DNA of 34,770 nucleotides from a virus, in IMG/VR virus record IMGVR_UViG_3300023110_000105, positions 1-34,770 of that record. One strand, 5' to 3'. The notes beneath the pieces were generated by a model that made no database searches, had not been told where the DNA came from, and was given only the letters and a program-made list of their open reading frames with translations. Shown here piece after piece: positions 1-10,400 of this stretch. Made by a program: the position numbers and the translations under genes. The first letter of the stretch is position 1. Each line of letters opens with the position of its first letter.

Positions 1-3000
1 AACTTACAATCACTGCAACAGATCCCACAGCAGACAGAACTATAACATTTCCAGATGCTACAGGTACCGTTGCACTAACAAGTGATATTACAGGGATATC
101 TAATGTGGTTGAAGATACCACTCCACAACTGGGTGGTGATCTTGATTTAAACAGTAACAATATTACAGGTACAGGAAATATCAATACAACTGGTACTATC
201 ACAGCCACTGGTAACCTCACAATTGACACAAACACACTTTTTGTCAATGCTTCAAATAATAGAGTTGGTATTGGAACAACAAGTCCAGCATACCAAGTTG
301 AAATAGAAAACACCAGTGCAAACGCACTATTGGTATTAGATAGAACAGACGGTGCTGCTACTTTCATCGAAGGTGGTGCCAGTGATTCGGTGCTTGGTTC
401 TGTTGGTGCCAATGATGTAAAAATAGCCTACAATAGTACTCCAGTAGTCACAATTGGATCAGGTGGTGCTATTACAACATCAGGTACCATTACTTACGGA
501 ACATTAAATGATGGGACTACTGCACTAACATCAACAGTAGAAGAACTTAACTACTTGGATGGTGTTACTGGTATTACACTAGGCACTGCCAATGAACTAC
601 TTCTTGTTGGTGGAGACGGGTCTAGTATTGTAAGTGATAGTACACTAGCAGTTGATACTGGCAATAACTATATTGGTATCAACCAATCCTCACCTGAAGT
701 AACACTACATATGACAGGTGAAGGTGCTCAAACAGCACAGATTCGCATGGAGCAGTACAATGACAGTGCTGACGCTCCAGATGTTAGAACAAGAAGATAC
801 AGAGGCACGATTGCCTCACCAAGTGCTGTACAATCAGGCGATTATCTATTTAGAAGTAACCACGAATACTATAATGGTACATCACTGCTTGTAGGTGGTG
901 CGTTTGCTTTTGATAATACAAATAATGCTGCTAGAACACAGTTTTCGGTTGCTGTTGATACTGATGGTACAGGCGCAGATCCTCAAGGCACTAACGGACA
1001 GTTTAAGATTGATGGTAACGACGGTGGTGCAATCACATTCAACAACGCATACAAGTTTCCAACTAGTGATGGTAGTGCTAATCAAGTACTTCAAACAGAT
1101 GGCAGTGGAACACTTAGTTTTGCTAGTATTAGTTCTACTATTAATCTAGCAGGCGATAGTGGCACAGATGCATATACCACAGGAAGCACTCTTACGTTTA
1201 GTGGTACTGCTAATGAGATTACAACAGCAGTTACAGACGATACTGTAACTATCAGTCTACCAGATAATGTTACTATAGGACAAGATCTTACTGTAACAGG
1301 TAACTTGACTGTAAGTGGCACAACTACAACAATCAGCACTACAAATAGCGTTGTGAGCGACAGTTTAATAGAACTCAATACAGGAGCAGCAAGCAATGCC
1401 AATGACTTGGGTATTGTTATGGAACGTGGTAGCACAGGTGATAATGCAATTTTTGCCTGGGATGAGAGCGCAGATAAATTTATAGTTGGAACAACCACTG
1501 CAACAGGTGCAAGCACTGGCGATCTTACAATTACCACAGGAACACTTGTTGCAAACATTGAAGGCAATATTACAGGTGACGTAACAGGTGATGTTACCGG
1601 CAATGCTGACACTGCTACTGCACTTGCTACAGCAAGAAACATTGCAGGAAATAGTTTTGACGGTAGTGGGGATATTACCATTGCTAGTACAGACCTAAGT
1701 GATACATCTAATCTTGTACGCAACAATCAAAACAATACTATTACTAGCACAACAGCAGGCAGTGCGGCGGCTCCAGAGTTTGAACTGTTTAGAGATATCA
1801 CAGGCGCAGATGCAAACTACATTGGTCAGATAAAGTTTAGCGCAGACAATGATGCAAACAGTAAAACAGTGTTTGCCAAAATTACTGGTAAGATTGGCGA
1901 TGCAAGTGATGGCAGTGAAGATGGCATTATTGAAATAGCACACCAAAAAGCAGGTTCACAAAACATTAATGTACGCATGACCAGTACAGAGTTCAAGATT
2001 ATGAACGGTACTGACTTTGACGTCGAAACACATGATGGCTCAAGCACAGGACTAAGACTTGCTAACACTCTTGTTACTGCTACAGCCACAGAACTTAACT
2101 TGCTGGATGGTGTTACAGGTACATTAGTTACAGAAGCAGGCACACAAACTCTAACAAACAAAACACTTACAAATCCTACTATTAATGCATTTAGTGGTAC
2201 TGGAAATGGTACGATTACAGGTAATTTAACTGTTACAAGCACAGTAGATGCTGACACATATACTACCGACGGACTTACACTAGTTGATAACAATATTCAA
2301 TCTAACAGAAGTAATGATAACATTAACCTTATTCCTAGCGGTACTGGCACAGTAACAATTAATGGAAGTGCTTTTCCTACTGGATTTGGCACAGATGGTT
2401 ATGTGTTAACAACAGATGGCGCAGGTACACTAACCTGGGCAGAATCAAGTGGTGGATCTAGTGACGGAATCAATCATCGAAGCCTAGACGATATTTCCAG
2501 TGGATTTGATGGTTCTGAAACAGACTTCACGCTTCAAGTTAGTGGTAGTAACGTGACTCCGGGATCAACCACTGCGGTATTAATCAGTATAAATGGTATT
2601 ATTCAGGAACCTACAACAACATACACAATAAGTGGTAGCACAATTACTTTTACTACACCTCCTAGTTCAGGAGCAACTTTCTTTGGTATAGTTTATGGTA
2701 CTTTAAGTATTGGGGTTCCAGGAGATGGCACAGTTAGTTCTGCAAAATTAGATACCAATATTGCAGTAACAGGAACACTTTCTAGTGGTGGCACCCTAAC
2801 AGCAACTGGTGCGTTTACAGCAAATGGTGGTGCAGTATTCAATGAAAATAGTGCAGACGTAGACTTTAGAGTTGAATCAAACGGTAATGCTAATATGTTG
2901 TTTGTTGATGCTGGTAATGATCGTGTAGGTATTGCAAATGCTACGCCTTCTACTGCTTTAGATGTTACAGGCACTGTAACTGCTACTGCTTTCGCTGGAC

Positions 3001-3623
3001 CTCTCACAGGTGCTGTAACTGGTAACGCAGATACTGCAACTACTCTAGCAACTGCAAGAAATATTGCAGGACAATCATTTGATGGCAGTGGCGATATTAC
3101 TATTGCTAGTACTGATCTTAGCAATTCTAGTGCAATAACACTGTTGACTTCAACACAAACACTAACAAACAAGACACTAACAAGCGCACAAGTTACCACA
3201 GATATAAGACTCAATGCACAAGCAGAGTTAGAATTTTATGACAGCGATAGTAGTAATTATGTTGCGTTCAAAGCACCTGCAACTATTGCAAGTAATCTAA
3301 CCTGGACACTGCCAGCAACTGATGGTAATGCGGATCAAGTGCTTTCAACTAACGGAGCGGGCACACTTGCCTGGGCCGATGGCGGTGGCGGTGGAGGTAC
3401 CGGATCAAGTTATCCGAACAGTACATTCACCACAGTCCCAGGTACAGATGGTGATTTTGATATGAGTTATAATGTTGCACAGACATCCCAAGAGACACCA
3501 TTTGAAGCAAGTGGTACTGATGCTTTTGGTGTTAACTTGGGTAGTGTGTTCACTTTTATGGATCCAGTTGGTACGACAGAATCCATTGATTACGGATCTG
3601 GTGAAGCATATGTGGGTGCATAA
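1..3623 (+). CDS. Tail fibre protein, modular, 5' end outside window
   Basis: The reading frame is open to the left edge (frame from base 3), so the real start is upstream and at least 1,207 residues are present. It is Gly/Thr/Ser/Asn-rich and Cys-poor, as expected of a beta-structured trimeric fibre. It is built from phrases common in marine phage fibres: 'VGIGTTSP', 'ELNYLDGVTG' and 'ELNLLDGVTG', 'TLTNKTLTNP', 'LTVTGNLTVSGTTTT'. A 34-residue unit occurs twice (bases 1599-1700 and 3021-3122). A Gly-rich hinge near base 3380 leads to a C-terminal tip of about 70 residues. It probably binds the host surface at the distal tail. The stop codon lies inside a late-promoter motif serving the next gene. 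The fibre class is clear; its exact T4 counterpart (gp34/36/37) is not. Confidence 0.85.
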   Translation, partial: LTITATDPTADRTITFPDATGTVALTSDITGISNVVEDTTPQLGGDLDLNSNNITGTGNINTTGTITATGNLTIDTNTLFVNASNNRVGIGTTSPAYQVEIENTSANALLVLDRTDGAATFIEGGASDSVLGSVGANDVKIAYNSTPVVTIGSGGAITTSGTITYGTLNDGTTALTSTVEELNYLDGVTGITLGTANELLLVGGDGSSIVSDSTLAVDTGNNYIGINQSSPEVTLHMTGEGAQTAQIRMEQYNDSADAPDVRTRRYRGTIASPSAVQSGDYLFRSNHEYYNGTSLLVGGAFAFDNTNNAARTQFSVAVDTDGTGADPQGTNGQFKIDGNDGGAITFNNAYKFPTSDGSANQVLQTDGSGTLSFASISSTINLAGDSGTDAYTTGSTLTFSGTANEITTAVTDDTVTISLPDNVTIGQDLTVTGNLTVSGTTTTISTTNSVVSDSLIELNTGAASNANDLGIVMERGSTGDNAIFAWDESADKFIVGTTTATGASTGDLTITTGTLVANIEGNITGDVTGDVTGNADTATALATARNIAGNSFDGSGDITIASTDLSDTSNLVRNNQNNTITSTTAGSAAAPEFELFRDITGADANYIGQIKFSADNDANSKTVFAKITGKIGDASDGSEDGIIEIAHQKAGSQNINVRMTSTEFKIMNGTDFDVETHDGSSTGLRLANTLVTATATELNLLDGVTGTLVTEAGTQTLTNKTLTNPTINAFSGTGNGTITGNLTVTSTVDADTYTTDGLTLVDNNIQSNRSNDNINLIPSGTGTVTINGSAFPTGFGTDGYVLTTDGAGTLTWAESSGGSSDGINHRSLDDISSGFDGSETDFTLQVSGSNVTPGSTTAVLISINGIIQEPTTTYTISGSTITFTTPPSSGATFFGIVYGTLSIGVPGDGTVSSAKLDTNIAVTGTLSSGGTLTATGAFTANGGAVFNENSADVDFRVESNGNANMLFVDAGNDRVGIANATPSTALDVTGTVTATAFAGPLTGAVTGNADTATTLATARNIAGQSFDGSGDITIASTDLSNSSAITLLTSTQTLTNKTLTSAQVTTDIRLNAQAELEFYDSDSSNYVAFKAPATIASNLTWTLPATDGNADQVLSTNGAGTLAWADGGGGGGTGSSYPNSTFTTVPGTDGDFDMSYNVAQTSQETPFEASGTDAFGVNLGSVFTFMDPVGTTESIDYGSGEAYVGA
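1599..1700 (+). repeat. Intragenic direct repeat, copy 1
   Basis: Encodes a 34-residue unit starting GNADTATALATARNIAG and ending DITIASTDLS. The same unit is encoded at 3021-3122 with two amino-acid changes and mostly synonymous base changes. The conservation is at protein level, so this is an old module duplication within the fibre. Confidence 0.85.
3021..3122 (+). repeat. Intragenic direct repeat, copy 2
   Basis: Second copy of the 34-residue fibre unit at 1599-1700 (A to T and N to Q changes). Both copies are followed within about 60 residues by a 'TLTNKTLT' phrase, so the repeated block is longer and more diverged than this core. Confidence 0.85.
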
Positions 3624-3626
3624 ATA
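3620..3626 (+). promoter_or_regulatory. T4-type late promoter (ATAAATA)
   Basis: ATAAATA overlaps the TAA stop of the fibre gene (3621-3623). By the T4 rule (last A at -6) transcription would start near 3632, giving a 15-nt leader with AGGAG at 3636-3640 before the ATG at 3647. Confidence 0.7.
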
Positions 3627-3646
3627 TAGAATAGTAGGAGTATACA

Positions 3647-4210
3647 ATGCCAACAACCGTACAGTTTAGAAGAGGCACAACCTCACAGAACAATAGTTTC
3701 ACAGGCGCAGCAGGTGAATTAAGTATTGATACAGATAATGATAGTATCCGTGTTCATGATGGTTCTACAGCAGGCGGTTTTGAAACAAACGCTAAACAAG
3801 CACAATATGCTGACGTTGCAGAACGCTATTGGGCAGACGATGTTTATGAGCCAGGTACACTTTTAGTTTTTGGAGGACTTAAAGAAGTTACTGTCTCAAC
3901 AACTCCTTTAAGCAAACGTATTGCAGGTATTGTAAGTACAGATCCATACTGTGTTATGAATAGTCCACATCGTAAACCTGAACTTACAAACGAATATCAT
4001 CCACCTATGGCACTGTTAGGTCGAGTACCTGCTAAAGTTGTTGGCGAAATTAGCAAAGGTGATTTAATGGTTGCTAGTGATACTCCTGGACATGCATGTG
4101 CATGGCGCGAAGAAGGTTCACCACCAGCAGGTAGTATTGTAGGAAAAGCAATAGAAGATAAAACTGGCTTAGACGCCGGAGAAATAGAAATAGCAGTAGG
4201 AATCAACTAA
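3647..4210 (+). CDS. Fibre-associated protein with Peptidase_G2-like domain
   Basis: 187 residues. The N-terminus (PTTVQFRRGTTSQN, then GELSIDTDNDSIRVHDGST) matches the short domain that begins many phage fibre and tropism-determinant proteins. From about residue 53 (YADVAERYWADDVYEPGTLL) to the end it resembles the Peptidase_G2 / intramolecular-chaperone autocleavage domain at the C-terminus of phage appendage proteins: AGIVSTDPYCVMN, GRVPAKVVGEISKGDL and VGKAIEDK. That family trims or helps fold trimeric fibres. Here it is a separate gene between two fibre genes and has its own late promoter and Shine-Dalgarno. Assignment is by remembered motifs; the catalytic residues were not verified. 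Confidence 0.65.
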   Translation: MPTTVQFRRGTTSQNNSFTGAAGELSIDTDNDSIRVHDGSTAGGFETNAKQAQYADVAERYWADDVYEPGTLLVFGGLKEVTVSTTPLSKRIAGIVSTDPYCVMNSPHRKPELTNEYHPPMALLGRVPAKVVGEISKGDLMVASDTPGHACAWREEGSPPAGSIVGKAIEDKTGLDAGEIEIAVGIN

Positions 4211-4456
4211 ATGGCAGTAACCAAAGTAAAACTAGAAGCAGTGGACGGCGTGACTGCTACTGTAGCCGAACTTAATCAACTAGATGATACAAATGTAATT
4301 AAGGTTAGCGATAACGATACAACTGGTGGTAAATTATCAACAAAACTTGTACAAGGAACAGAAATTACAGTGGTAGTTGAAAATAGTGGTGGAAATGAAA
4401 CTTTAAAAGTTAATGCACCAAACATGGTAGCATATGCTATTGCACTTGGAGGTTAA
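4211..4456 (+). CDS. Small fibre-related protein, unknown function
   Basis: 81 residues, starting directly after the stop codon of the previous gene, so probably translated by coupling. It contains 'VDGVTATVAELNQLDDTNVI', a variant of the 'ELNxLDGV' phrase of the large fibre at 1-3623, which suggests a detached fibre fragment or small fibre accessory. No signal peptide or membrane segment. Its stop region carries the GGAGG that serves the next gene. Confidence 0.6.
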   Translation: MAVTKVKLEAVDGVTATVAELNQLDDTNVIKVSDNDTTGGKLSTKLVQGTEITVVVENSGGNETLKVNAPNMVAYAIALGG

Positions 4457-4462
4457 GTAGAT

Positions 4463-7400
4463 ATGGCAAAAAAATTGCTACAGTATTATACCTTTGATGC
4501 ATCAGCTCAATCAATTACTATTGATGGTATATATGGCCTAGATAGATTTTTGATGATTACTAATGTTACTGATAATATTATCATGTACATTTTTAGTAAT
4601 TCAGACTTTAACTTTTCCAGTTATTCAATTGACACTGCTGCTGAAACAACAACTGTTGTCTTAGATTATGACACTACTTCCATGTCTGATACTGATGAAC
4701 TTCAGATTTTTGTTGAAATGGAAGGACAAGAATTTAAACCTGCTGAACCATATCTTGATGCAGTTTCAAAAATGCGGGTTACAAATCCACAAAACCTTAT
4801 TGACACTGACTTTGAATATGGTCTTCAGTCTACAAAGTGGGAAACTCTTGAACTTGTAAAAAATATTCCTACATTTTTTAGTCGTAATGGTGATCAAGCA
4901 TTAGAACTTACGTCAATTACTAGGACTAATGGTAGTGATATTATTGATGTAGTAACATCTCAAATTCACGGACTGGCTTCAGGAAATCCAATTATTGTTC
5001 AAGGTACAGATAGCATTAGTGCAAATGGTGCGTTTGTTGTAACTAAAATTGTAAGCACTACTGAATTTCAATATAAGGCTAAATCAAATCAATCAGCAAC
5101 CGGAGATATTCTAGATACTTACTCACAAATATTTGTTGGCAGTGTGTATCAAGGCACAGAGTTTCAATTGAGTAATATTGATAGTATTACTACTGATGCA
5201 GCGAATCCATCAACTTTAACAGTAAAAACTGAGTCACCAACTGGCTTTGCGGTTGGTACAAGTTTCTTTTTAAGTAACAGTGTTGGTAGTAAAACTCTCA
5301 GTTTTGATTCATCTACAATAAATGTACAAGATGGTGGCTATAAAGTAGAAACTCATACAACTTCTGAATTGACTGATAGTGCAGACACAAGTGGCTGGGC
5401 AATGACTCAATTGCAACCATATAAGTGGACACCTAAAAAAGCCAAGTATTATGTGGGCGGAACTGATCCCGATGCAACTATTACTGTGGATGCTGGTGCT
5501 GATACTATGACATTTACAGACGGTGGCCACGGATTCACTGATGGCGATTGCGTAATGGCATATACTGGAACCGGTAATACTATACCCGGAGGTCTTAGCG
5601 AACGTTGGTACTATATAGAAGTTGTTGATTCCACAACTATTAAATTTTTTACATCTCAGGCTAATCATTCTGCAGGAACACCTGTAGTAAATTTGACTAG
5701 TGCTGGAGCGAATGGTGGTTATGCAAGAGGTTGTTTTGCTGAAGCCATTAAGCCAAGTTCTGTAGATACAGGAACTAATACAATTACTTTTGAACAAAAT
5801 GTACCCTATACAGATACGCCATATGCTGTGGGTTATACTACAGTTTCTAGTCTTCAAGCAAGTGTAGCATATACTACTGCTAATTTAACTGCTAATTATG
5901 ATGACAATGGAAATGGCCATGTTGTATATGCACTGTCTAGTGGAACTACGTCATCTACCTTTTCGAATACAGACGGCGGTGCTGTAAGAAACCTAACTAG
6001 CACTACTGTCAGCGGTTGTTTAGTTCCAATGTTACCATGGGCTGCTGATGCAGGCACAGATAGATTTAGTATCTATCTGCCAGACGGCGGCTGGGCAGCA
6101 GATGATTTAGTAGAATTTTTCCATAGTTCAACTTATCCAACTGGTCTTGCTAATAACGTTATATATAAACTTGAAGCATCGGGCACATCCTATCCAAATC
6201 GTTTTAGATTCGTCAACGCTGGAATAACATCTGCAAGCACGGATGTTGTAGAATTTACAACGTGGGGTGTGGTTGCAAACTCGAGCCATCATTATAAAGT
6301 TACTGAAGTTGCGGCAACGCTGCACGATGTAGACACTGGTGAAACAAGTGGATTTAACCATTGGCCATATGATGCATATTCGTTTAATTTTGATGAAGCC
6401 TTTTATTTTAAACCAATAACAGATGAAGTAACAGTTTCAAGTGGACAATTCACGTTTGCCTCAGAACATGGATTAACAAACGGTAAACCATATGTGTATT
6501 TTGATGGATATAACAACGGTACGGCTACTGGATTAACAGACTCAAGATGGTACTATATTAAAGTTGTTGATGCTAATACAATCGAATTTCACTTAAATGC
6601 AGATTTGAGTACTTCAAAAGTTAATGTTACAAGCATAGGTACTCATGGCGGTACATCGAGAGCCGCATTAGTTCGAGCATATATTGGAGACAGCATTGAC
6701 ATCAATTCAGATGAATTAACTTTTACAGAGGCTTTAGGCAATGCATCATCTGGTGGTTCTCAGGCTTACATTGCTTCTTACACCACAATGGGCGGACTGA
6801 ATTATTTGCAAAACAGTAATTACTTAGTTAATACTACCTATGAAAGTTATATTGTTTATGCTAAAAAAGTTACAAACAGTGGACAAACTGTTGTATTTTC
6901 ATCTACAGTTGGTGGATCGAATTATAATTTAAATAGCAGCACTATCAACGGCGCTGTAATGAGAGTCACCCTTAATCCTGTTAAAAATACTTTAAGAATA
7001 CCCAATCATAACTTTACAGCAGGTGATTTAGTGTACTATGTATCTAATTCCGTACCAACCGGAATGACCAGCGGAAATCAATATCATATTACTAATATAA
7101 ATGGTGATAGATTTGGATTTATACTGTATACTGATGCTACTGGAACGCCTATTAATATGACAACTCAAGGTGGCACAGCGTCAACTAATTATAGTTTTTT
7201 GCAGCCTAGATCAAGTTTTAATACAAATGCTAACTTTATTAGTTCAACTAGTCATGGGTTAAGTAATGGTGATCTTGTTGTATATGACAATGATGGTGGT
7301 ACAACTATTAAAGGCTTGACTGATGGTAACACATATTATGTTGCTAATTCTTCTGATAATAAATTTATGCTTGCAGATACTATTAATGGTTTTGATGGTG

Positions 7401-10400
7401 ATGCTTTAGAAATAACACAAAATGGCACTCAAATTACAAGCGATATTTATATATACGCCGGCACAGGGACAACTAATGCTCATGGTTTAAACAGTGGTGA
7501 TTTAATTCAATATTTAAGTGATACACCTCTGTTAGGTTTGCAAAATGGTGGATTCTATTATTTACAAGCAGTAAATGCAAATGCAATGTCACTTTATATG
7601 GATAAGCAAAGTGCCATACACGGCAATGCCGATTCTCTTATACGTTTCGGTAGAAGTCAAGTATCTGGAACAGCAACAATTCGAAAAGCAACAATGGTTG
7701 ATCTTAAAAGAGCAGGAACAGGTACTCAAACTTTGACTGCTAGTACAGTTGGATCTTCTGATGGTGTTTATACTATTGCTGCACTTGATGGTAGTGATAA
7801 TACACAGTTTACAATGTCTGCCTCATCTCAAATTAATGATAGAGTAGTTGGTTTTAACTCGGATAACGCAGTTTGGATAGAACAAGATGCAATTTACTTG
7901 CCGGATCACTATTTTGTAGATAAACAACCTGTTACATACGCCGCAGAAACCACTGTAGTAACAGGTTTGACAGATAGTACTGTATATTATATTATTAGAC
8001 AAAGTAGAAACTGGGTCAGATTAGCAACAAGTGAAGCCAATGCAGCAGCGGGCACATATATTAGTTTAACCGGAAAAGGAAGTGGAGCCCATACTTTAAC
8101 TGCAGATTCTGTAGCCGGTCAAATAATTGGTGAAGGCACAGTAAGTGTTGACTCTGGTAGTGCTGTAGTAACAGGTACTGATACTAACTTTACTTCATTC
8201 TTTAACACTGGTGATAGTATAACTTTATATCAAGCAGCAGACATTACAGATCTTGATGTGTCCAGTATTAATATCACTACAGATGTTTTTACTACAGCAA
8301 CACATAATCTTACAACTGAAGATATGCTAATAATGAATGCTGGAACTGCACCAGCAGGAACTACAAATGGATATATCTACTATGTTGCAGTAGTAACAAC
8401 CACAACATTTACTATTCATCCAACTGCTGCAGATGCTACTGCTGGTACAAATACTATTGATATTAGTGATGTTGGGTCTAGTGTTTCATTTCAAATATAC
8501 AATGATTTAGGAGCAGCCTATACACGAACTATTAAAACAGTTACTGGACCTGGTAACTTGGAGTTGACTGCTAATGCAGATTTCTCGCTTGACACACAAA
8601 ACTACGCAATTGGAACATCATTGCTAATTCGTGCAGATGGATTTGCAATACACAGACCATATGATGGCGGTGTTGATCTAGTACCTTCAAAGAACCCCGA
8701 TAGCACTATGATACGTCAAACTAGAAGATATTTTAGATATCAATCTGGTAAGAGTATTCAAGTTTCATTTGCTATAAATTTTAGTCCAACAACACAAATT
8801 GAAAAAATGGTTTATGATTCTGGTACAGATCTTGCCACAATAACTACTCGTCATCCTCATAGACTTGCTGACTCGCTTAGTGTAGTAGTTTCAAATGCTA
8901 CGACAACAAGCCCTTCAAATTATTGGAATGGAACTCATGCTATTGACAGTATTGTAGATGATTACAATTTCAAAGTAACTTTGAGCGGAGGAGATCCTAC
9001 AACGGATGCAGTTACAGGTGCTGGTGGATTACCAGAATTCTATGTATCAAGTTGGACAAACAGTGCTTTACGTTGTGGTTTATTTGATGATCAGAACGGA
9101 TTGTTCTTTGAATATGATGGATCAACTCTCTATTGTTGTAGAAGAAGTTCTATTACACAACTAAGTGGAACTGCATCTGTTGCGTTTAGAAGTGGACAAA
9201 TTACTGGAACCAATACTAGATTTACTAGTCAAGTTGCAGTTGGAGATAAACTTGTTATTAAAGGACAGACGCACGTTGTAACAAACATAGCAAGCGACAC
9301 TTCACTGTATATTATGCCTTCTTATCGAGGCGTAGATAATTCAAATGTAATCATTACAAAAACAGAAGTTACTCGAGTTGCACAGGCCAACTGGAACCTA
9401 GATCCATGTGATGGCACTGGGCCAACAGGGTTCTTCTTAAGGCCGTATCGTATTCAAATGGCGTATATTGATTATAGTTGGTATGGTGCTGGTAAAGTAC
9501 GGTTTGGATTTAAAGATCAAAGAGGACAGGTTGTCTATGTGCATGAATTTATACACAACAACCAGAATACCGAAGCATACATGCGTTCTGGTAACTTGCC
9601 TGCTAGATATGAAATTGAAAACATTGGTACACCGACTTATGTTCCTGCGCTTGCACACTGGGGTACTTCAGTTATTATGGATGGTAAATTTGATCCTGAT
9701 AATGCTTATCTATTCACTGCATCAAGTAATAACGTTCAGCTCACTGGTAGTAATGAAGTGACAGTCTCTGCTAGAGCAGAAACTACTAATTATTATTACT
9801 ATTTTTATAATAATAGATGGTACACATTGGGAAGAGCACTTCTCATTGAGACTCCTAGTTTTGTTTATAACTCTATTCCCGGCGGTGTTAGCATTACCGG
9901 AGCAAACCTCACAAGCACAAAAACTCAAAATCCAAGTACATTCTTTGGCTTGCCTAGTCAACCGTATCAAGTTAGTTTAAGAACAAGATACGGAAGCACT
10001 GGTGCATCTGCAACTGAAGAGATAAGAAATCTTTTGTTGCTTGACAGGGCTCCAACTGGAACTTCTGGCACTGATAGCGACTACACAGCAACAATATCAA
10101 CAACTGGTGCACCGGTAGTTTATGATGTACCTCTTATTAGTATTAGACTAGCACCTTCAGTTGATACAAATACTCCGGGATTCTTAGGTGAGAGAGAAAT
10201 TATCAATCGTATGCAGTTGATTCTTAATTCAGTTGGTATTCTTACAACACACAACTGTAGAATTACTTTACGATTGAATGGTCTCATAACAAATACTTCC
10301 TGGGAACGAGTACAAAACCCGAGCTTGAGTCAACTTATATATCATACAAACCAAGATAGTATTAGTGGAGGAATTGATATATTTGAATTTAGAGCACAGG

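Noticed and set aside
1091-1726. Long minus-strand open frame (211 aa) inside the tail fibre gene
   Set aside because: Composition is the mirror of Thr/Ser/Gly-rich fibre codons (Val/Leu/Ser/Pro). It lies wholly antisense to a strongly supported gene; similar frames at 1826-2293 and 2693-3214 have the same cause.
3600-3660. Frameshift joining the tail fibre and the Peptidase_G2-like protein
   Set aside because: The second gene has its own late promoter, AGGAG site, ATG and typical N-terminal fibre domain, so it is a separate gene.
7444-7451. Perfect TATAAATA on the minus strand inside the 2052-aa gene
   Set aside because: No minus-strand gene follows it. It encodes Ile-Tyr-Ile-Tyr in the real frame and is likely chance.
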